This document shows, piece after piece, positions 26,887 to 36,900 of a stretch of 48,831 nt of DNA. Numbering within the stretch: position 1 is the stretch's first letter; every line of letters starts with the position of its first letter. The notes under the pieces are model-generated. The model ran no database searches. It saw only the letters and a list, made by a program, of their open reading frames with translations, and was not told the DNA's origin. Position numbers and translations under genes: made by a program. The stretch is taken from assembly GCA_964372165.1 (NCBI GenBank), contig CAYJPT010000003.1:1-48831 (forward strand), in the 5' to 3' direction. The stretch is from CAYJAD01 sp964372165 (GTDB lineage: Bacteria > Desulfobacterota > Desulfovibrionia > Desulfovibrionales > Desulfovibrionaceae).

Positions 26887-27645
26887 ATGAGTAATATTAA
26901 AATGGATAATTCACGTATGCAAAACCATGCTATACATGAAGGTAAGGCTAGTCGTAAGTCAGATAAAAATCAGACTGTAAAGCATAGAGATCAAGAATGT
27001 TTTGAAAAGACTTTAGGTAATGGCAAAAAACCTCATGAAGCATATGCAGATTATGACGTTTGTGACGATTATGAAGCCTGTGAAGAGTATAAAGCATATG
27101 AAGGCTATAAAGAGGATGAAGCCTTAATCTCTAAAGATAAAAAACATAGTGATACGGAAAAATTTAGTGAAGAAGGTGTGCCACCTAGCCAGATGGATGT
27201 ATTATTAAGTGGCCGTGAAAATATGTTAAAGCAATTTAATGCAACGCAATATAGCAATGATGTTGAACAAATAAATTCTAAAATAACCCAAGACATCTCT
27301 GTTGAAAAAATTACAAAACTTGCTGAGAACATCTTGGTTTCTAAGGCCGACTCAAAACAACAAGAAGTGCGTATAACTGTGAATAATGACATCTTGGCAC
27401 AAACTGAAATTGTAATTAATCGTGATACAGATGGTGGTTTGCTTGTAAGCTTGGTTACGGATAATGATTCTTCTTGGCAAACATTGGTGCAAGGACAACA
27501 TGATCTTAGAACTTTATTAGTTAAGACAGAAAATAATGTAACGGTTAGAGTTCAAAGCATGGCTGAAAATCAATCAGAAAGTAATGACGCCCAAAAACGC
27601 TCACGCAGTTTTATACAAGCAAATTTAAATGATGACAATTCATAA
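26887..27645 (+). CDS. sctP: SctP, needle-length/substrate-switch protein (divergent)
   Basis: 252 residues from the ATG at 26887 (GAGG 6 bases upstream). The N-terminal half is charged and disordered, with a Tyr/acid repeat at about 53-80 (YDVCDDYEACEEYKAYEGYK). The C-terminal ~100 residues hold the globular switch domain (QQEVRITVNNDILAQTEIVI, GGLLVSLVTDNDSSWQTLV). Such a layout, and the place between sctO and sctQ, identifies it as SctP although the sequence is divergent. It is much shorter than YscP, which would suggest a short needle if the ruler model holds. Confidence 0.7.
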   Translation: MSNIKMDNSRMQNHAIHEGKASRKSDKNQTVKHRDQECFEKTLGNGKKPHEAYADYDVCDDYEACEEYKAYEGYKEDEALISKDKKHSDTEKFSEEGVPPSQMDVLLSGRENMLKQFNATQYSNDVEQINSKITQDISVEKITKLAENILVSKADSKQQEVRITVNNDILAQTEIVINRDTDGGLLVSLVTDNDSSWQTLVQGQHDLRTLLVKTENNVTVRVQSMAENQSESNDAQKRSRSFIQANLNDDNS

Positions 27646-27691
27646 TTGTAATTTTTGATTTTATGTAAATAGGTAGTGATAGGAAAAAATT

Positions 27692-28894
27692 ATGACGCAA
27701 TATAGTCCATATATAATCCCTAAGGTTTCCATGGCTGCTGCAAGTATAAATAATGTACTTTGCACACGTGCATTTCCTATTTCCATAGATATTGGGACAT
27801 ATAAGACTTTCTTACGACCTACCTTCGTTAACCTTGCTACAAATTATAATCATGTTGTTGCAGTTAAAGTTGATAACACTGAATTTTGTTATATAGCATT
27901 GCGTGGTGACACTTGGTTTTTGTTGCACGAAGCTTTGGAAAATATTGATGAAAATCAATGTGTAATATTGCCTAAAGAACTGAAGCAAGCTATATTAGAA
28001 AGCCTGACCATACCAATTTTAAAACAACTAAGCTCATTGCTTGATGTAGAAATTAACTTAGTTGAAAGCTATATAAATATTGACCAAGATGATAGTGATT
28101 TTTCTGATGATATATTTCACGTAAAACATGCGCGTATTAGTTTTGCACTAAGTATTAGTGATGAAAATTCACAAATTAAAGAAGATATATTTGCTGATAT
28201 TTTTTTTCCAGAATCATATAATACTAATAGCATAAATAATAAGCTTATGAATCTTCCAGCTAAAGTAAGTGATAATGCCCTTACTCAACTGGGAAAAATT
28301 TCATTGGGAAAAATACCATTAAACTTAAGTTTTGAAATTGGCTATGTGAGTATTTTTAAGCAAAATTTACTAAATCTTGAATGTGGTAATATATTATTAC
28401 CCGATAAGCTTTTTACTACACTGAAAGCTGGCAAGCAAGAGCATGTACAATTAACCTTAAGTACCAATTGTGTTAATAATACGAAGCAACTTTATGCACT
28501 TTGTAGTATAGAAACTAATCAGGTCAAAGTTTTGGAGGCATGGAAAATGAATGAAATAAATATGGAACTTGAAGAACAAGAAAGCTTTGAAGAAGAAATT
28601 GAAGAGTCTGTTGATATTGATAATGAATTAAATCAAAATATTGTCGAAGACTCCCCCATAAATATTCAAAGTGCCTTGGGTGATATTGAAGTTATGCTTA
28701 GCTTTGAGCTTGAAAGACGCAGCATGCTTTTAAGTGATGTGCAAGACATTAGTGCAGGTTATACTTTTGCGCTTAATAGTAAGCCAGATGCACCTGTTAC
28801 CTTGCGCGTAAATGGTAAAAATATTGGACAAGGTAGATTGGTAGATATGAACGGTCTAATGGGCGTTGAAGTTATAAAGCTTGTGAAGGCATAA
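27692..28894 (+). CDS. sctQ: SctQ, C-ring protein (YscQ family)
   Basis: 400 residues. The C-terminal SpoA domain (about 325-400: LGDIEVMLSFELERRSMLLS, then VTLRVNGKNIGQGRLVDMNG) is clear; an N-terminal domain and a less clear first SpoA domain precede it. An acidic linker (EEQESFEEEIEESVDIDNEL) separates them. SctQ forms the pods of the cytosolic sorting platform. An internal start inside the gene is listed separately. Confidence 0.9.
   Translation: MTQYSPYIIPKVSMAAASINNVLCTRAFPISIDIGTYKTFLRPTFVNLATNYNHVVAVKVDNTEFCYIALRGDTWFLLHEALENIDENQCVILPKELKQAILESLTIPILKQLSSLLDVEINLVESYINIDQDDSDFSDDIFHVKHARISFALSISDENSQIKEDIFADIFFPESYNTNSINNKLMNLPAKVSDNALTQLGKISLGKIPLNLSFEIGYVSIFKQNLLNLECGNILLPDKLFTTLKAGKQEHVQLTLSTNCVNNTKQLYALCSIETNQVKVLEAWKMNEINMELEEQESFEEEIEESVDIDNELNQNIVEDSPINIQSALGDIEVMLSFELERRSMLLSDVQDISAGYTFALNSKPDAPVTLRVNGKNIGQGRLVDMNGLMGVEVIKLVKA
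28547..28894 (+). CDS. Probable internal translation product SctQ-C
   Basis: In-frame ATG at 28547 (Met286 of SctQ) is preceded by GGAGG 8 bases upstream, a stronger ribosome site than that of many genes here. The product would be 115 residues: the acidic linker and the C-terminal SpoA domain. A separate C-terminal SctQ product from internal initiation is known in Yersinia and Salmonella and is needed for C-ring assembly. Confidence 0.65.
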   Translation: MNEINMELEEQESFEEEIEESVDIDNELNQNIVEDSPINIQSALGDIEVMLSFELERRSMLLSDVQDISAGYTFALNSKPDAPVTLRVNGKNIGQGRLVDMNGLMGVEVIKLVKA

Positions 28895-28900
28895 TGGGTT

Positions 28901-29551
28901 ATGACACAATTTAATCCCATTTTCTTTATCTTTGCCATGGCCACTTTGGGCCTAGCTCCTTTTTTTCTTATGATGACCACATCATATGTAAAAATTATAG
29001 TGGTGACATCTCTTGTACGCAATGCTCTTGGTTTGCAGCAAGTGCCACCTGCTATGGTCATGAATGGGCTTGCACTTGTTTTAACTATTTTTATTATGGC
29101 ACCAGTAGCCAGAGATACTCAAACAATTGTTTCTAATCATGGAACATTAAACGATATTAATTTAGAAAAAGTTTTAGAGATTGCACCTGCTGCATCAGTG
29201 CCCATGCGCAAGTTTTTAATGCAAAATACAGACCCAAATATTTTACAAGCCTTCCTTGCAACAGCTCAAAATATATGGCCATCTGACCATCACGATACTA
29301 TTAACGAAGAAAATTTATTTATACTTATACCCTCGTTTACCATATCTGAGCTAACTCGTGCTTTTGAAATGGGATTTTTGTTGTTTTTGCCATTTATTGC
29401 TCTTGATTTAATTATATCTAATATCCTACTTGCCATGGGCATGATGATGGTTTCTCCCATGACAATATCACTACCGTTTAAACTGCTTTTATTTGTAACC
29501 TTAGATGGTTGGCTTAAAATTAGCCAAGGTCTTTTATTGAGCTATAGCTAA
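28901..29551 (+). CDS. sctR: SctR, export-gate membrane protein (YscR/FliP family)
   Basis: 216 residues, normal size. Start TLGLAPFFLMMTTSYVKIIV, signature VRNALGLQQVPPAMVMNGLA, and the late motif LIPSFTISELTRAFEMGFLL with PFIALDLIISNILLAMGMMM. Core of the export pore with SctS/SctT. It is separated from sctS/T/U, which lie in the divergent operon; in Yersinia yscR-S-T-U are adjacent. Confidence 0.97.
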   Translation: MTQFNPIFFIFAMATLGLAPFFLMMTTSYVKIIVVTSLVRNALGLQQVPPAMVMNGLALVLTIFIMAPVARDTQTIVSNHGTLNDINLEKVLEIAPAASVPMRKFLMQNTDPNILQAFLATAQNIWPSDHHDTINEENLFILIPSFTISELTRAFEMGFLLFLPFIALDLIISNILLAMGMMMVSPMTISLPFKLLLFVTLDGWLKISQGLLLSYS

Positions 29552-29566
29552 ACAAAGAGGATTAAT

Positions 29567-29902
29567 ATGCATACCGAGATAGTAGTCCAAAATAGTATTG
29601 TTACTATTAAGTTTTTTGGCCGTATGGATGCAACAAATACCAATATATATGAAGAAACTCTGGAGCAATGCTTCCATAAGAATGAAAAAAACATCATTGT
29701 TGATTTTGGTAATCTTGAGTACATAAGTTCTGCGGGTTTACGTAGTATTTTAATTATAGAAAAACAAAGAAGTAGCCATGGTGTGAACATTGTTTTTTGC
29801 TCATTACAAAGTATGGTTCAAGAACTTTTTGAAATTTCAGCTTTTAATTCTATCTTACGAATTTTTGATAATTATGATGACGCTAGAAAATCATTTGAAT
29901 AA
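29567..29902 (+). CDS. STAS-domain anti-anti-sigma factor (SpoIIAA/RsbV-like)
   Basis: 111 residues, one STAS domain. The phosphorylation site is Ser55 in YISSAGLRSIL (equivalent to Ser58 of SpoIIAA). Such proteins bind an anti-sigma kinase when unphosphorylated and are reset by RsbU-type phosphatases. One is encoded at 39021 in the same window. A partner-switching pair linked to type III secretion is known in Bordetella (Btr) and Chlamydia (Rsb). It lies inside the secretion operon, directly after sctR. Confidence 0.9.
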   Translation: MHTEIVVQNSIVTIKFFGRMDATNTNIYEETLEQCFHKNEKNIIVDFGNLEYISSAGLRSILIIEKQRSSHGVNIVFCSLQSMVQELFEISAFNSILRIFDNYDDARKSFE

Positions 29903-29966
29903 AACTATTACCATTAACGAATATATAAATTTTACTTAATCCCATGTAACAACAGAGAAAAATATT

Positions 29967-30404
29967 ATGGAATTTACTGCTCTTATAGATAAAACTAGGC
30001 AATTACTACAGATTGATGCCTTAAAGTTGCAAGAAAATAATACTGTATGTCTTTCTTTTGATGATGTGATTGTCAACTTTAAAGCCCATGATAAATATGT
30101 TCTTTTAGTGAGTAGGCTTGCTGAAGTGCCCAAGCAAAAAACACACTTAGTTTATGATTTTTTATTAAAAGTTTCAAATTTTGGACGTTTTAATGCTTAC
30201 ATAGGATTGGACAACAAGCAAGGCCTTTTAACTTTTGTAAGCAAAGAACTACTTGAAAGCTTAGATGAGCATTATTTTGTCCAGTGTCTTGAAAAGCATG
30301 TGCAGAATATAGAATTTTTACGCTTAAGTTTGGAAGATTTACAAAATATGCCTGAAAAAGAAAGCGTAGAATTTTCCGACACTGTGAATATGCTTAGAGC
30401 ATAA
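29967..30404 (+). CDS. Class I (CesT-type) secretion chaperone
   Basis: 145 residues: N-terminal helix (LIDKTRQLLQIDALKL), beta strands (NNTVCLSFDDVIVNFKAHDK, YVLLVSRLAEVP), the loop GRFNAYIGLDNKQGLLTFVS, then a C-terminal helix. Related in pattern to the next gene. Probably serves one of the large effectors downstream; the substrate is not shown by sequence. Confidence 0.75.
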   Translation: MEFTALIDKTRQLLQIDALKLQENNTVCLSFDDVIVNFKAHDKYVLLVSRLAEVPKQKTHLVYDFLLKVSNFGRFNAYIGLDNKQGLLTFVSKELLESLDEHYFVQCLEKHVQNIEFLRLSLEDLQNMPEKESVEFSDTVNMLRA

Positions 30405-30413
30405 GGGGGCAAG

Positions 30414-30788
30414 ATGAATTTTGATACTTTAATTAAAGATATGGAAAAAGAATTAGGTTTTCAAAGTCTTCACGCCAATGAAAATGGAGCTATTACTTTC
30501 GAGTCTAATAATGTGCTGGTTAGTGTAACCCATGATGATGAGCATGTATTTCTTATCACAAATCTTTGCTTAATTCCAGAGGACTCTCTTGCGCTATATA
30601 CTTTTGCTTTGCATAAAAATAACTATGGTACATTAGATGCTCATCTTGGCGTACTTGCTGCAGAAAATTCATTAATATTAACCTCAAAAATCCGCTTTAG
30701 GGGTCTTTCAAAACATTACTTTTTTGAAAGATTTAATAAGCATTTTGATACGGCTGAAAATCTTATGCAAGAAATTACCAATTTATAA
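30414..30788 (+). CDS. Class I (CesT-type) secretion chaperone
   Basis: 124 residues with the same fold pattern as its upstream neighbour: LIKDMEKELGFQSLHANENG helix, GAITFESNNVLVSVTHDDEH strands, YGTLDAHLGVLAAENSLILT, and the C-terminal helix. AGGGGG-like ribosome site. The two genes are 9 bases apart and may encode a heterodimer. Confidence 0.75.
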   Translation: MNFDTLIKDMEKELGFQSLHANENGAITFESNNVLVSVTHDDEHVFLITNLCLIPEDSLALYTFALHKNNYGTLDAHLGVLAAENSLILTSKIRFRGLSKHYFFERFNKHFDTAENLMQEITNL

Positions 30789-30815
30789 AAGGATTTAAAA
30801 GGATAATATATAAGC

Positions 30816-31637
30816 GTGTTAAAGGTTATATTATTGGCTTTTGCCTACTTTACCGTTGGCCAACTTTTTTGGCAGCATACAGCGTTTGCAGCACAATCAC
30901 GCATTTTGTCGCAAGATGTGCAAGTAAACTATGCCACGCCTAAGCGTGTGGGCTCAACACGAGTTTCAAGGCAGGGTGGGGTATCAAATCAAACACCTAA
31001 GGTTAGCAATGATGCAAATCAACAGGTGCAATTTCCTCGGGCGCAAACACCACTTGCTCCAGTGTCATCGGCACGCAAAGTAAATATTATAGAAATCCAA
31101 CAAACTACCAATATAGTGGAGCCATCAAAACCAGCTCAAGATAAAAAAAATATTGTTATGGCGCACGCAAATGTTTATGCCCTGTCGCCATATGCTAAAT
31201 ATTTGCGCCTTGGTAGCATACCTCCTGCATTTCCTCTAGGTGGTACAATGCCTTGGTCTTATGCTATAGAAAGGGCTTCGCTAAAATACTCCCTAAGTCC
31301 AGAACTTATTGCAGCAGTTATCAAGGCTGAGTCCAACTTTAATGCTCATGTAGTATCGTCTAAGGGTGCTGAAGGGCTAATGCAAATTATGCCAGCCACC
31401 CAAGACTATCTTGATTTGCAAGATCCATTTAATCCTGAGTCAAACATTATGGCAGGCTCAGCTTATTTGCGTGAACAATTAGATAAATTTGGCTCCATTG
31501 AGCTTGCCCTTGCTGCCTATAATGCAGGCCCTGGCAATGTATTAAAATATAATGGTATTCCTCCGTTTAACGAAACACAAAATTACGTAATTAAAGTTTT
31601 AAAATACAAAGAAAATTATTCAAGACCTGCTCATTAG
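30816..31637 (+). CDS. Secreted lytic transglycosylase (SLT domain)
   Basis: 273 residues starting at GTG 30816. Signal peptide MLKVILLAFAYFTVGQLFWQ...AFA, a low-complexity linker, then an SLT domain (about 150-265): catalytic Glu in VIKAESNFNAHVVSSKGAEG, LMQIMPATQDY, and AYNAGPGNVLKY. It opens the peptidoglycan for passage of the apparatus, the role of PleD/IpgF/EtgA-type enzymes. The ribosome site (AAAAGGA) is about 13 bases from the GTG, so translation may be weak. Last gene of the operon. Confidence 0.93.
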   Translation: MLKVILLAFAYFTVGQLFWQHTAFAAQSRILSQDVQVNYATPKRVGSTRVSRQGGVSNQTPKVSNDANQQVQFPRAQTPLAPVSSARKVNIIEIQQTTNIVEPSKPAQDKKNIVMAHANVYALSPYAKYLRLGSIPPAFPLGGTMPWSYAIERASLKYSLSPELIAAVIKAESNFNAHVVSSKGAEGLMQIMPATQDYLDLQDPFNPESNIMAGSAYLREQLDKFGSIELALAAYNAGPGNVLKYNGIPPFNETQNYVIKVLKYKENYSRPAH

Positions 31638-31640
31638 TAT

Positions 31641-31658
31641 TTGGCATATATTATGCTT
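31641..31658 (+). promoter_or_regulatory. Sigma-54-like -24/-12 element upstream of effector unit
   Basis: TTGGCATATATTATGCTT has GG, 10 bases, GC: a full match to the invariant spacing. It lies about 100 bases before the next gene and just after the lytic transglycosylase stop. A 7-base hairpin ATGCTTT / AAAGCAT (31653-31675) overlaps its 3' side and could end the upstream operon. Confidence 0.65.
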
Positions 31659-31758
31659 TATTCATTGCAAAGCATTGATACTGTATTTTTTATGCAAACA
31701 ATGTTGTCACTTTAAATTATTATTTTTGAATTTAAAACTTTTGTAAAAGGAGCATATT

Positions 31759-33951
31759 ATGCCTGAATTTAACTTAGACAGAGCAGATGCTATACTAACT
31801 TTGATGACACAGGCTGAATCCATGCAAGATCAACATATTAATGTTGGTCAACACGGTGAAATAATAAAAAATTCTAACCATAGATTTGGTAGGGCCATTA
31901 ATTGGTTGCTTAGTTTTTTTAGCTCCAATGCAACAAGAAATACTAATACTATTGCCCACATTGGTAACAGCGTTCGTGAAAACCTTGGTGCTGATTATCG
32001 CGCAAGCTTTTTAGAAAAAATGCGTGAGTTTAATACCGGTCGTCCCATCCATGGTAGGGAAATAAGGCAAGCTCTTTCAGAAGTATTAGATGACAGAATA
32101 GATGCCAACAACTTGCAAAGTGCCAATATAACTCATGATGAAATTATTCATAGTTTTTTTGATAATACTGGAGAGCATTATGCAAGGGTAAGTGGTATAA
32201 TATCTGCGGCTTTAACTGGTAGAGGTATAGAGCAAGCTTTTGTGCCAAGAAATTTCAATACTTTAGTTAAGCAAGCATTTACACAAGTTTTAGAAAATTA
32301 TGCACAAGAAGAGCGTTTGCCCTTGATAGGTGAAGCAGCCATAAGGGCATTAAAAAATGTTGTAAATTCACAAGCTACTGAATTGGCAGAATATCTTCCG
32401 CCTGTGCGCCTGCAGTTTGAAGCATCTCGGCAAAATGAAGGTGTAAAATCCTTCTTGCTTGAAGGTTGGAATGGTCAAATTAAAGAACTTAGTCCAGCTG
32501 CTATTGGTTTTTTACAAGAACAATATGCAGGCGCAGTACCGCTTGTAAATAAACTTTTGCTTGCTAGGGGAGAGCAAAAAATAACTTTAACCACTGAAGT
32601 AACAGACTTTGTTCGCAACCTAAATACAAGCATTTCAGCAGATGCATTGATGAGTGCAGAGGATAAAGCTATTGTCTTAAGCGTTATGGCATCTTGCTTT
32701 GCACATTCAGCTGGTCACGGTGTAACTTCGGGCATGCTACCTGCAGTCTTTAAAAACACTTTGTACGATATGAAACTTGCACATAATGCTGGCCAACAAG
32801 ATTATTCACAATCAATACAATTTTTAGAGCAATTATTTAGTGAAATGTTCCAAAAAAAGGCTCTTAGCCAAGGGGATCAAGATAGATTTGAGGCATTGTT
32901 AAACCCTACAATGGGCATGTTATATCTAAGTGATCTTGAAGCAATTCATGCTACAAGGGGATTATTAGCAGTATTAGATGATGCCCCAAAACAAGCTCTT
33001 AGCGATGAAGAAAAAGCCCAAACACTTGCCGGAATAAATGCAGTACTTGCTACTGGTTTTGGATCAAACATGCGTGACGATTTTGGGGTTGCCATTGAAG
33101 GCTTAGGCTTGCAAGATGGTGATGAAGCTGCTTGGAATTTACTCTCTGAGCAAACAGACCTGCAAAATCAATTGTCGCAAGCACTGGAAAGTTTATCTGC
33201 AGAGAGTAAGGAAATTTTCACACGCATTCGCTTGCTAGAGCAAAAAAAAGCAACCCTTGGTGATGCAGATAAGGTTATAATTGATGCGCGCATACAAGAC
33301 CTTTTAGTTATGCATCAAGATAACATGGATGCTGTAAGGCCTGTTTTGCAATGCATAAACCTTATGCAAGATATTGAGCGAGTTGCAGCATCTATAGAGG
33401 CCAATACAGAAGCCATTAAACGTTTTACAAAAAAACTCACCATTGAAGCTACGCGTGATGAATTTTTGGCAAACCCCAACAATGCACAAAGGCAACATTT
33501 TTCACATGGTTTCTTGAAGGATTTACACAGATCGAGCTATATACTTAATGGTAGTCATATAGACACTGTTACTTCTGATGCAGAAAGGGCTACACGCTTG
33601 GAGCAAAACATTAGAGAACTTTCTGAACAACTTGGTAGTGCAGAAAGGGCTGGAAAAATATTTTTATATCTATATCAAGTACTTGGGCAAGAAATGCACA
33701 TGGCGTCAAATCCTGTAAACCCAATGTTATCAGAGTATTTCGCAACTCCTACAGCGGAACTATCAAGCGGTAGTAGGTTCACCATAACAGAAAGTGTTGA
33801 TCATGCCGGTTTTCATGTTCGTGTAGAATATTTTAACAAGCACCTTGAGGAATCTGCGCAATATAGAATTGATTACATTTTAACAGACCTTGACCAGCCA
33901 AAGCCAACACTACGTGTAGTGGATATGTCTTTAATTGTTGGTAATGATTAA
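31759..33951 (+). CDS. Putative large effector A
   Basis: 730 residues, not recognised. AAAAGGAG ribosome site. Polar N-terminus, one hydrophobic stretch early (RAINWLLSFFSS, about 40-50), then long helical regions with few repeats, including QSIQFLEQLFSEMFQKKALS and a coiled coil at ~475-560. The C-terminal 80 residues look beta-rich (SGSRFTITESVDHAGFHVRV, then YFNKHLEES). No enzyme motif found. Encoded behind its own sigma-54-like promoter, beside a second large gene and a chaperone, it is most simply a translocated effector. It resembles the 535-residue protein at 46786 in layout. Confidence 0.55.
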   Translation: MPEFNLDRADAILTLMTQAESMQDQHINVGQHGEIIKNSNHRFGRAINWLLSFFSSNATRNTNTIAHIGNSVRENLGADYRASFLEKMREFNTGRPIHGREIRQALSEVLDDRIDANNLQSANITHDEIIHSFFDNTGEHYARVSGIISAALTGRGIEQAFVPRNFNTLVKQAFTQVLENYAQEERLPLIGEAAIRALKNVVNSQATELAEYLPPVRLQFEASRQNEGVKSFLLEGWNGQIKELSPAAIGFLQEQYAGAVPLVNKLLLARGEQKITLTTEVTDFVRNLNTSISADALMSAEDKAIVLSVMASCFAHSAGHGVTSGMLPAVFKNTLYDMKLAHNAGQQDYSQSIQFLEQLFSEMFQKKALSQGDQDRFEALLNPTMGMLYLSDLEAIHATRGLLAVLDDAPKQALSDEEKAQTLAGINAVLATGFGSNMRDDFGVAIEGLGLQDGDEAAWNLLSEQTDLQNQLSQALESLSAESKEIFTRIRLLEQKKATLGDADKVIIDARIQDLLVMHQDNMDAVRPVLQCINLMQDIERVAASIEANTEAIKRFTKKLTIEATRDEFLANPNNAQRQHFSHGFLKDLHRSSYILNGSHIDTVTSDAERATRLEQNIRELSEQLGSAERAGKIFLYLYQVLGQEMHMASNPVNPMLSEYFATPTAELSSGSRFTITESVDHAGFHVRVEYFNKHLEESAQYRIDYILTDLDQPKPTLRVVDMSLIVGND

Positions 33952-33984
33952 ATAGTTTTATAGTTTTTTACAGGAGATTTAACT

Positions 33985-36900
33985 ATGTCATCAACTATAG
34001 ATAGCAAAATTACTCAGGCCACTACAACAACTTCTACCAAAGCTACTACTACAACGCTCAGTGCCACAACCAGTGCTAAGGATACAGCTCTTGCAAGCAC
34101 TATATTAGACGCACAAGCAAGTGATGTATTTGAAGGTGCAGTTATTGTAAGCTCTGGTAGTAGCTCTGAAGAAATTATGGATGCAGTAGCACAGCTTTAC
34201 CTTCCAACAATTGACAGTGCTGTGAAGAAATTTCAAGATTATGCTTTTGAAAAGCATTTTAGCACTTCAGAAGTAATTGAAATTATGACTTCATTCTCAG
34301 AGTTACTAACTGAAACTGACACTGCTGCAATTGCTACTCGCTATGAAAAATTTAAAACTTGTGTGGTAGAGGCATTTCATGCCCATGATCCAAAAGTTGC
34401 TTCATATGAGTCCATACCTAGTCATACAATGTTTGATATAGCCAATGTATTTCATGAGAATAGAGGCGTAGAATTTCTTGATAATGACGATAATGTCATA
34501 AGCGCAAAAAGCTTCAAGCTTGCTATGGAGCGATTTATTACTTCAACTCTTGAGTATGACTATTTGCAAGACGTAGGACTTGAGCGTAAAATAGATCATT
34601 TTGTAGAGCTTCTTGAAAAAACACATAGCCCTGTGGACAAATTTAATGCTGAGCAAACAACTGCAATCACAAGTATATTAGCAAGTTTTAAAAATTCACC
34701 TTTGGCTGTGCAAATGCTTGAGGAATTGGACACAACTCAGTTTAATGCATTAATTGATAACGTGGTTAGACTTAATCAAGCCTATGATAACGTAGGCGAT
34801 GTACCAAGCACTGCTGAAAAAGCAACTATTCAAGGAATTTTACAAAACCTTAATAATCAACTAGATAATGCATTCTTGATAAATCCTGTTTTTCGTCAAA
34901 GACTATTTGCTGCTAAAGTAAATTTCCATCTTTATGCAGATGAGCAAGAAATGGCAAATCTTAAGCTACAGCATAATCTTCGTGAAAACTTGCAAAGTTT
35001 ACGAGATATGATGTCAAGTAAGCACCCATTAAAGCATAAACCACTTCATGAGATAACAACTCATGATTTGCGCCTAATCATGAATAATAGGGCTTCACGT
35101 GCGCCAGATTTTCCAGATTTACTATTTGCAAGAACTTATTTGTCACTTGCTATGCAAGGTGGTGCCGCGAAGGAAGAAGTACTTGAAAGCATAGAAGATA
35201 TTGCATTTTGGCATGATAAAATAAAAAATGATGTTATGACGGGTGGATTTAGCAGTGAGCAAGATTTGCTTGAGGCCTCAGAAATATTGCATGCTTCACA
35301 TATTGGGCTAGGGCGTTTTGCAAGAAAGTCCTTAGCTAGATCACTAAGGGCATTTAGCGGTGAGCAATTATCTGAATATAATTTACGCACCCTAGCTGGT
35401 AGCCACTTAGGTATTAAAGACGCTGCTACCATAGACTTAGATACGTTAACAGGCAATGTTCGTCAATTTCTACAAAATTCTAGTTCAGGCACTTTAATTA
35501 GCGTTTTAGAAAAGGCAAGCATTACACCTGAAGCTGTAGCAGAGTTGCACAATTTAAGAACTGAGCGCAATGCACGCACTCAAGAATTGAAAGTAGTATT
35601 TGAGCAAATGAGCGCAGCTCAAAAGGTGCATAGAACATTTGCTGAAGACGTTGCAGCCGCTGATAAAACACGCGGCGAAACCCTTGGGGCTACAACACTT
35701 TATTTGCAAAGGATGCTTAGCACATCAATCAATGAAGTAACAGATAATGACCTTGCAAGTATTGGGGCAACGCGTGCAGACCTTGCAGACAAAGATAGCA
35801 TGGATGCATTTATTGAGCGTCAGTGGGGGCAAAATGCTCCACCCAAAAATTGGGTTACATGTCTATTTATTAAACATTATCAACAAGTAACAGGTGTAGA
35901 TAATGTAACCATGCAGACACGCTTTATACTTTCTCCTGCTAGGCTACATGACTATCAAAGCCTAGTTGCAGAAAGAGACAGCGCTGATATTGCTAAAGAT
36001 ATAGCAAATTTAAATATTGTGCGTAAAAATATTGCTGTTAACCTAAGTCAGGGGCGAAGTGGCACCAAGGACGATGAAGCAGGAAAGATTTTTAAGGATC
36101 TTTTAGCTCAATATGTTTCAGTGCTTGAGGGTAAACCTGCAGCTGGCAGTGGGCAAAGTTTTAGCATCAATGGTCAAGGATTTTCCACAAGTTCTACAGA
36201 TGCTACAGTGTTACGCCAAGCCATCCTTTCTATACTAAAGGGTTCGGAATTAAACACCATAAGCGATGCAGGACATGAGAAAAACATTTCCTTTATCAAT
36301 CCATTAGAGGCAGCCCAAGCTGCACTTGTTTTCTGCCATGATAATTATAAACGCATTGGCAGTGAGCGTCTTTTGGATATTATGAAAAAAGCATTTAAGG
36401 ATACCAAGAGTGCAGACAATATTCGCCAAACATTAATGGAAGATTTTGCAAGCATCACTGGCAGTGAAGATGCAAAGCTTAGAGAAGCAAGCGCAAGTGT
36501 ATTTAGTTTTCTAAAACCACTGCTCACAAGTAGAAGATTTATACGTTATGTTTTTCCTATGGCTTTATTACATGCACAAAAAGCATGCAATGCCCCAAGC
36601 TTAAAGAGTTTATTTGACAAGAAAGATAATAGACATGAGGCACTTGTTAATGGTTTTCAAACCTTTACCGGCAATGCCGACAGTGCTTCCATGTTAGCAG
36701 AAAGTGCAGAATTAATTTTTGATAAATTACACCCAAATACAGTAGCTATGCTTGACTATATGGGTAGTACAATGCTTTATGTCTATTCATTATCAGTTAG
36801 GTTTATGCGGCATTTTGACAGTACAAGTGCTGAACGCAAGGAAATAATTAAACAAGTTACTCAATCTGACGTAGAGGGTATTCTTAAAGCCTTACAACCA

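Noticed and set aside
27030..27120. Repeated Tyr/acid codons in sctP as a CRISPR-like or DNA repeat
   Set aside because: Units are irregular, short and in frame with the protein; they are a protein repeat only.
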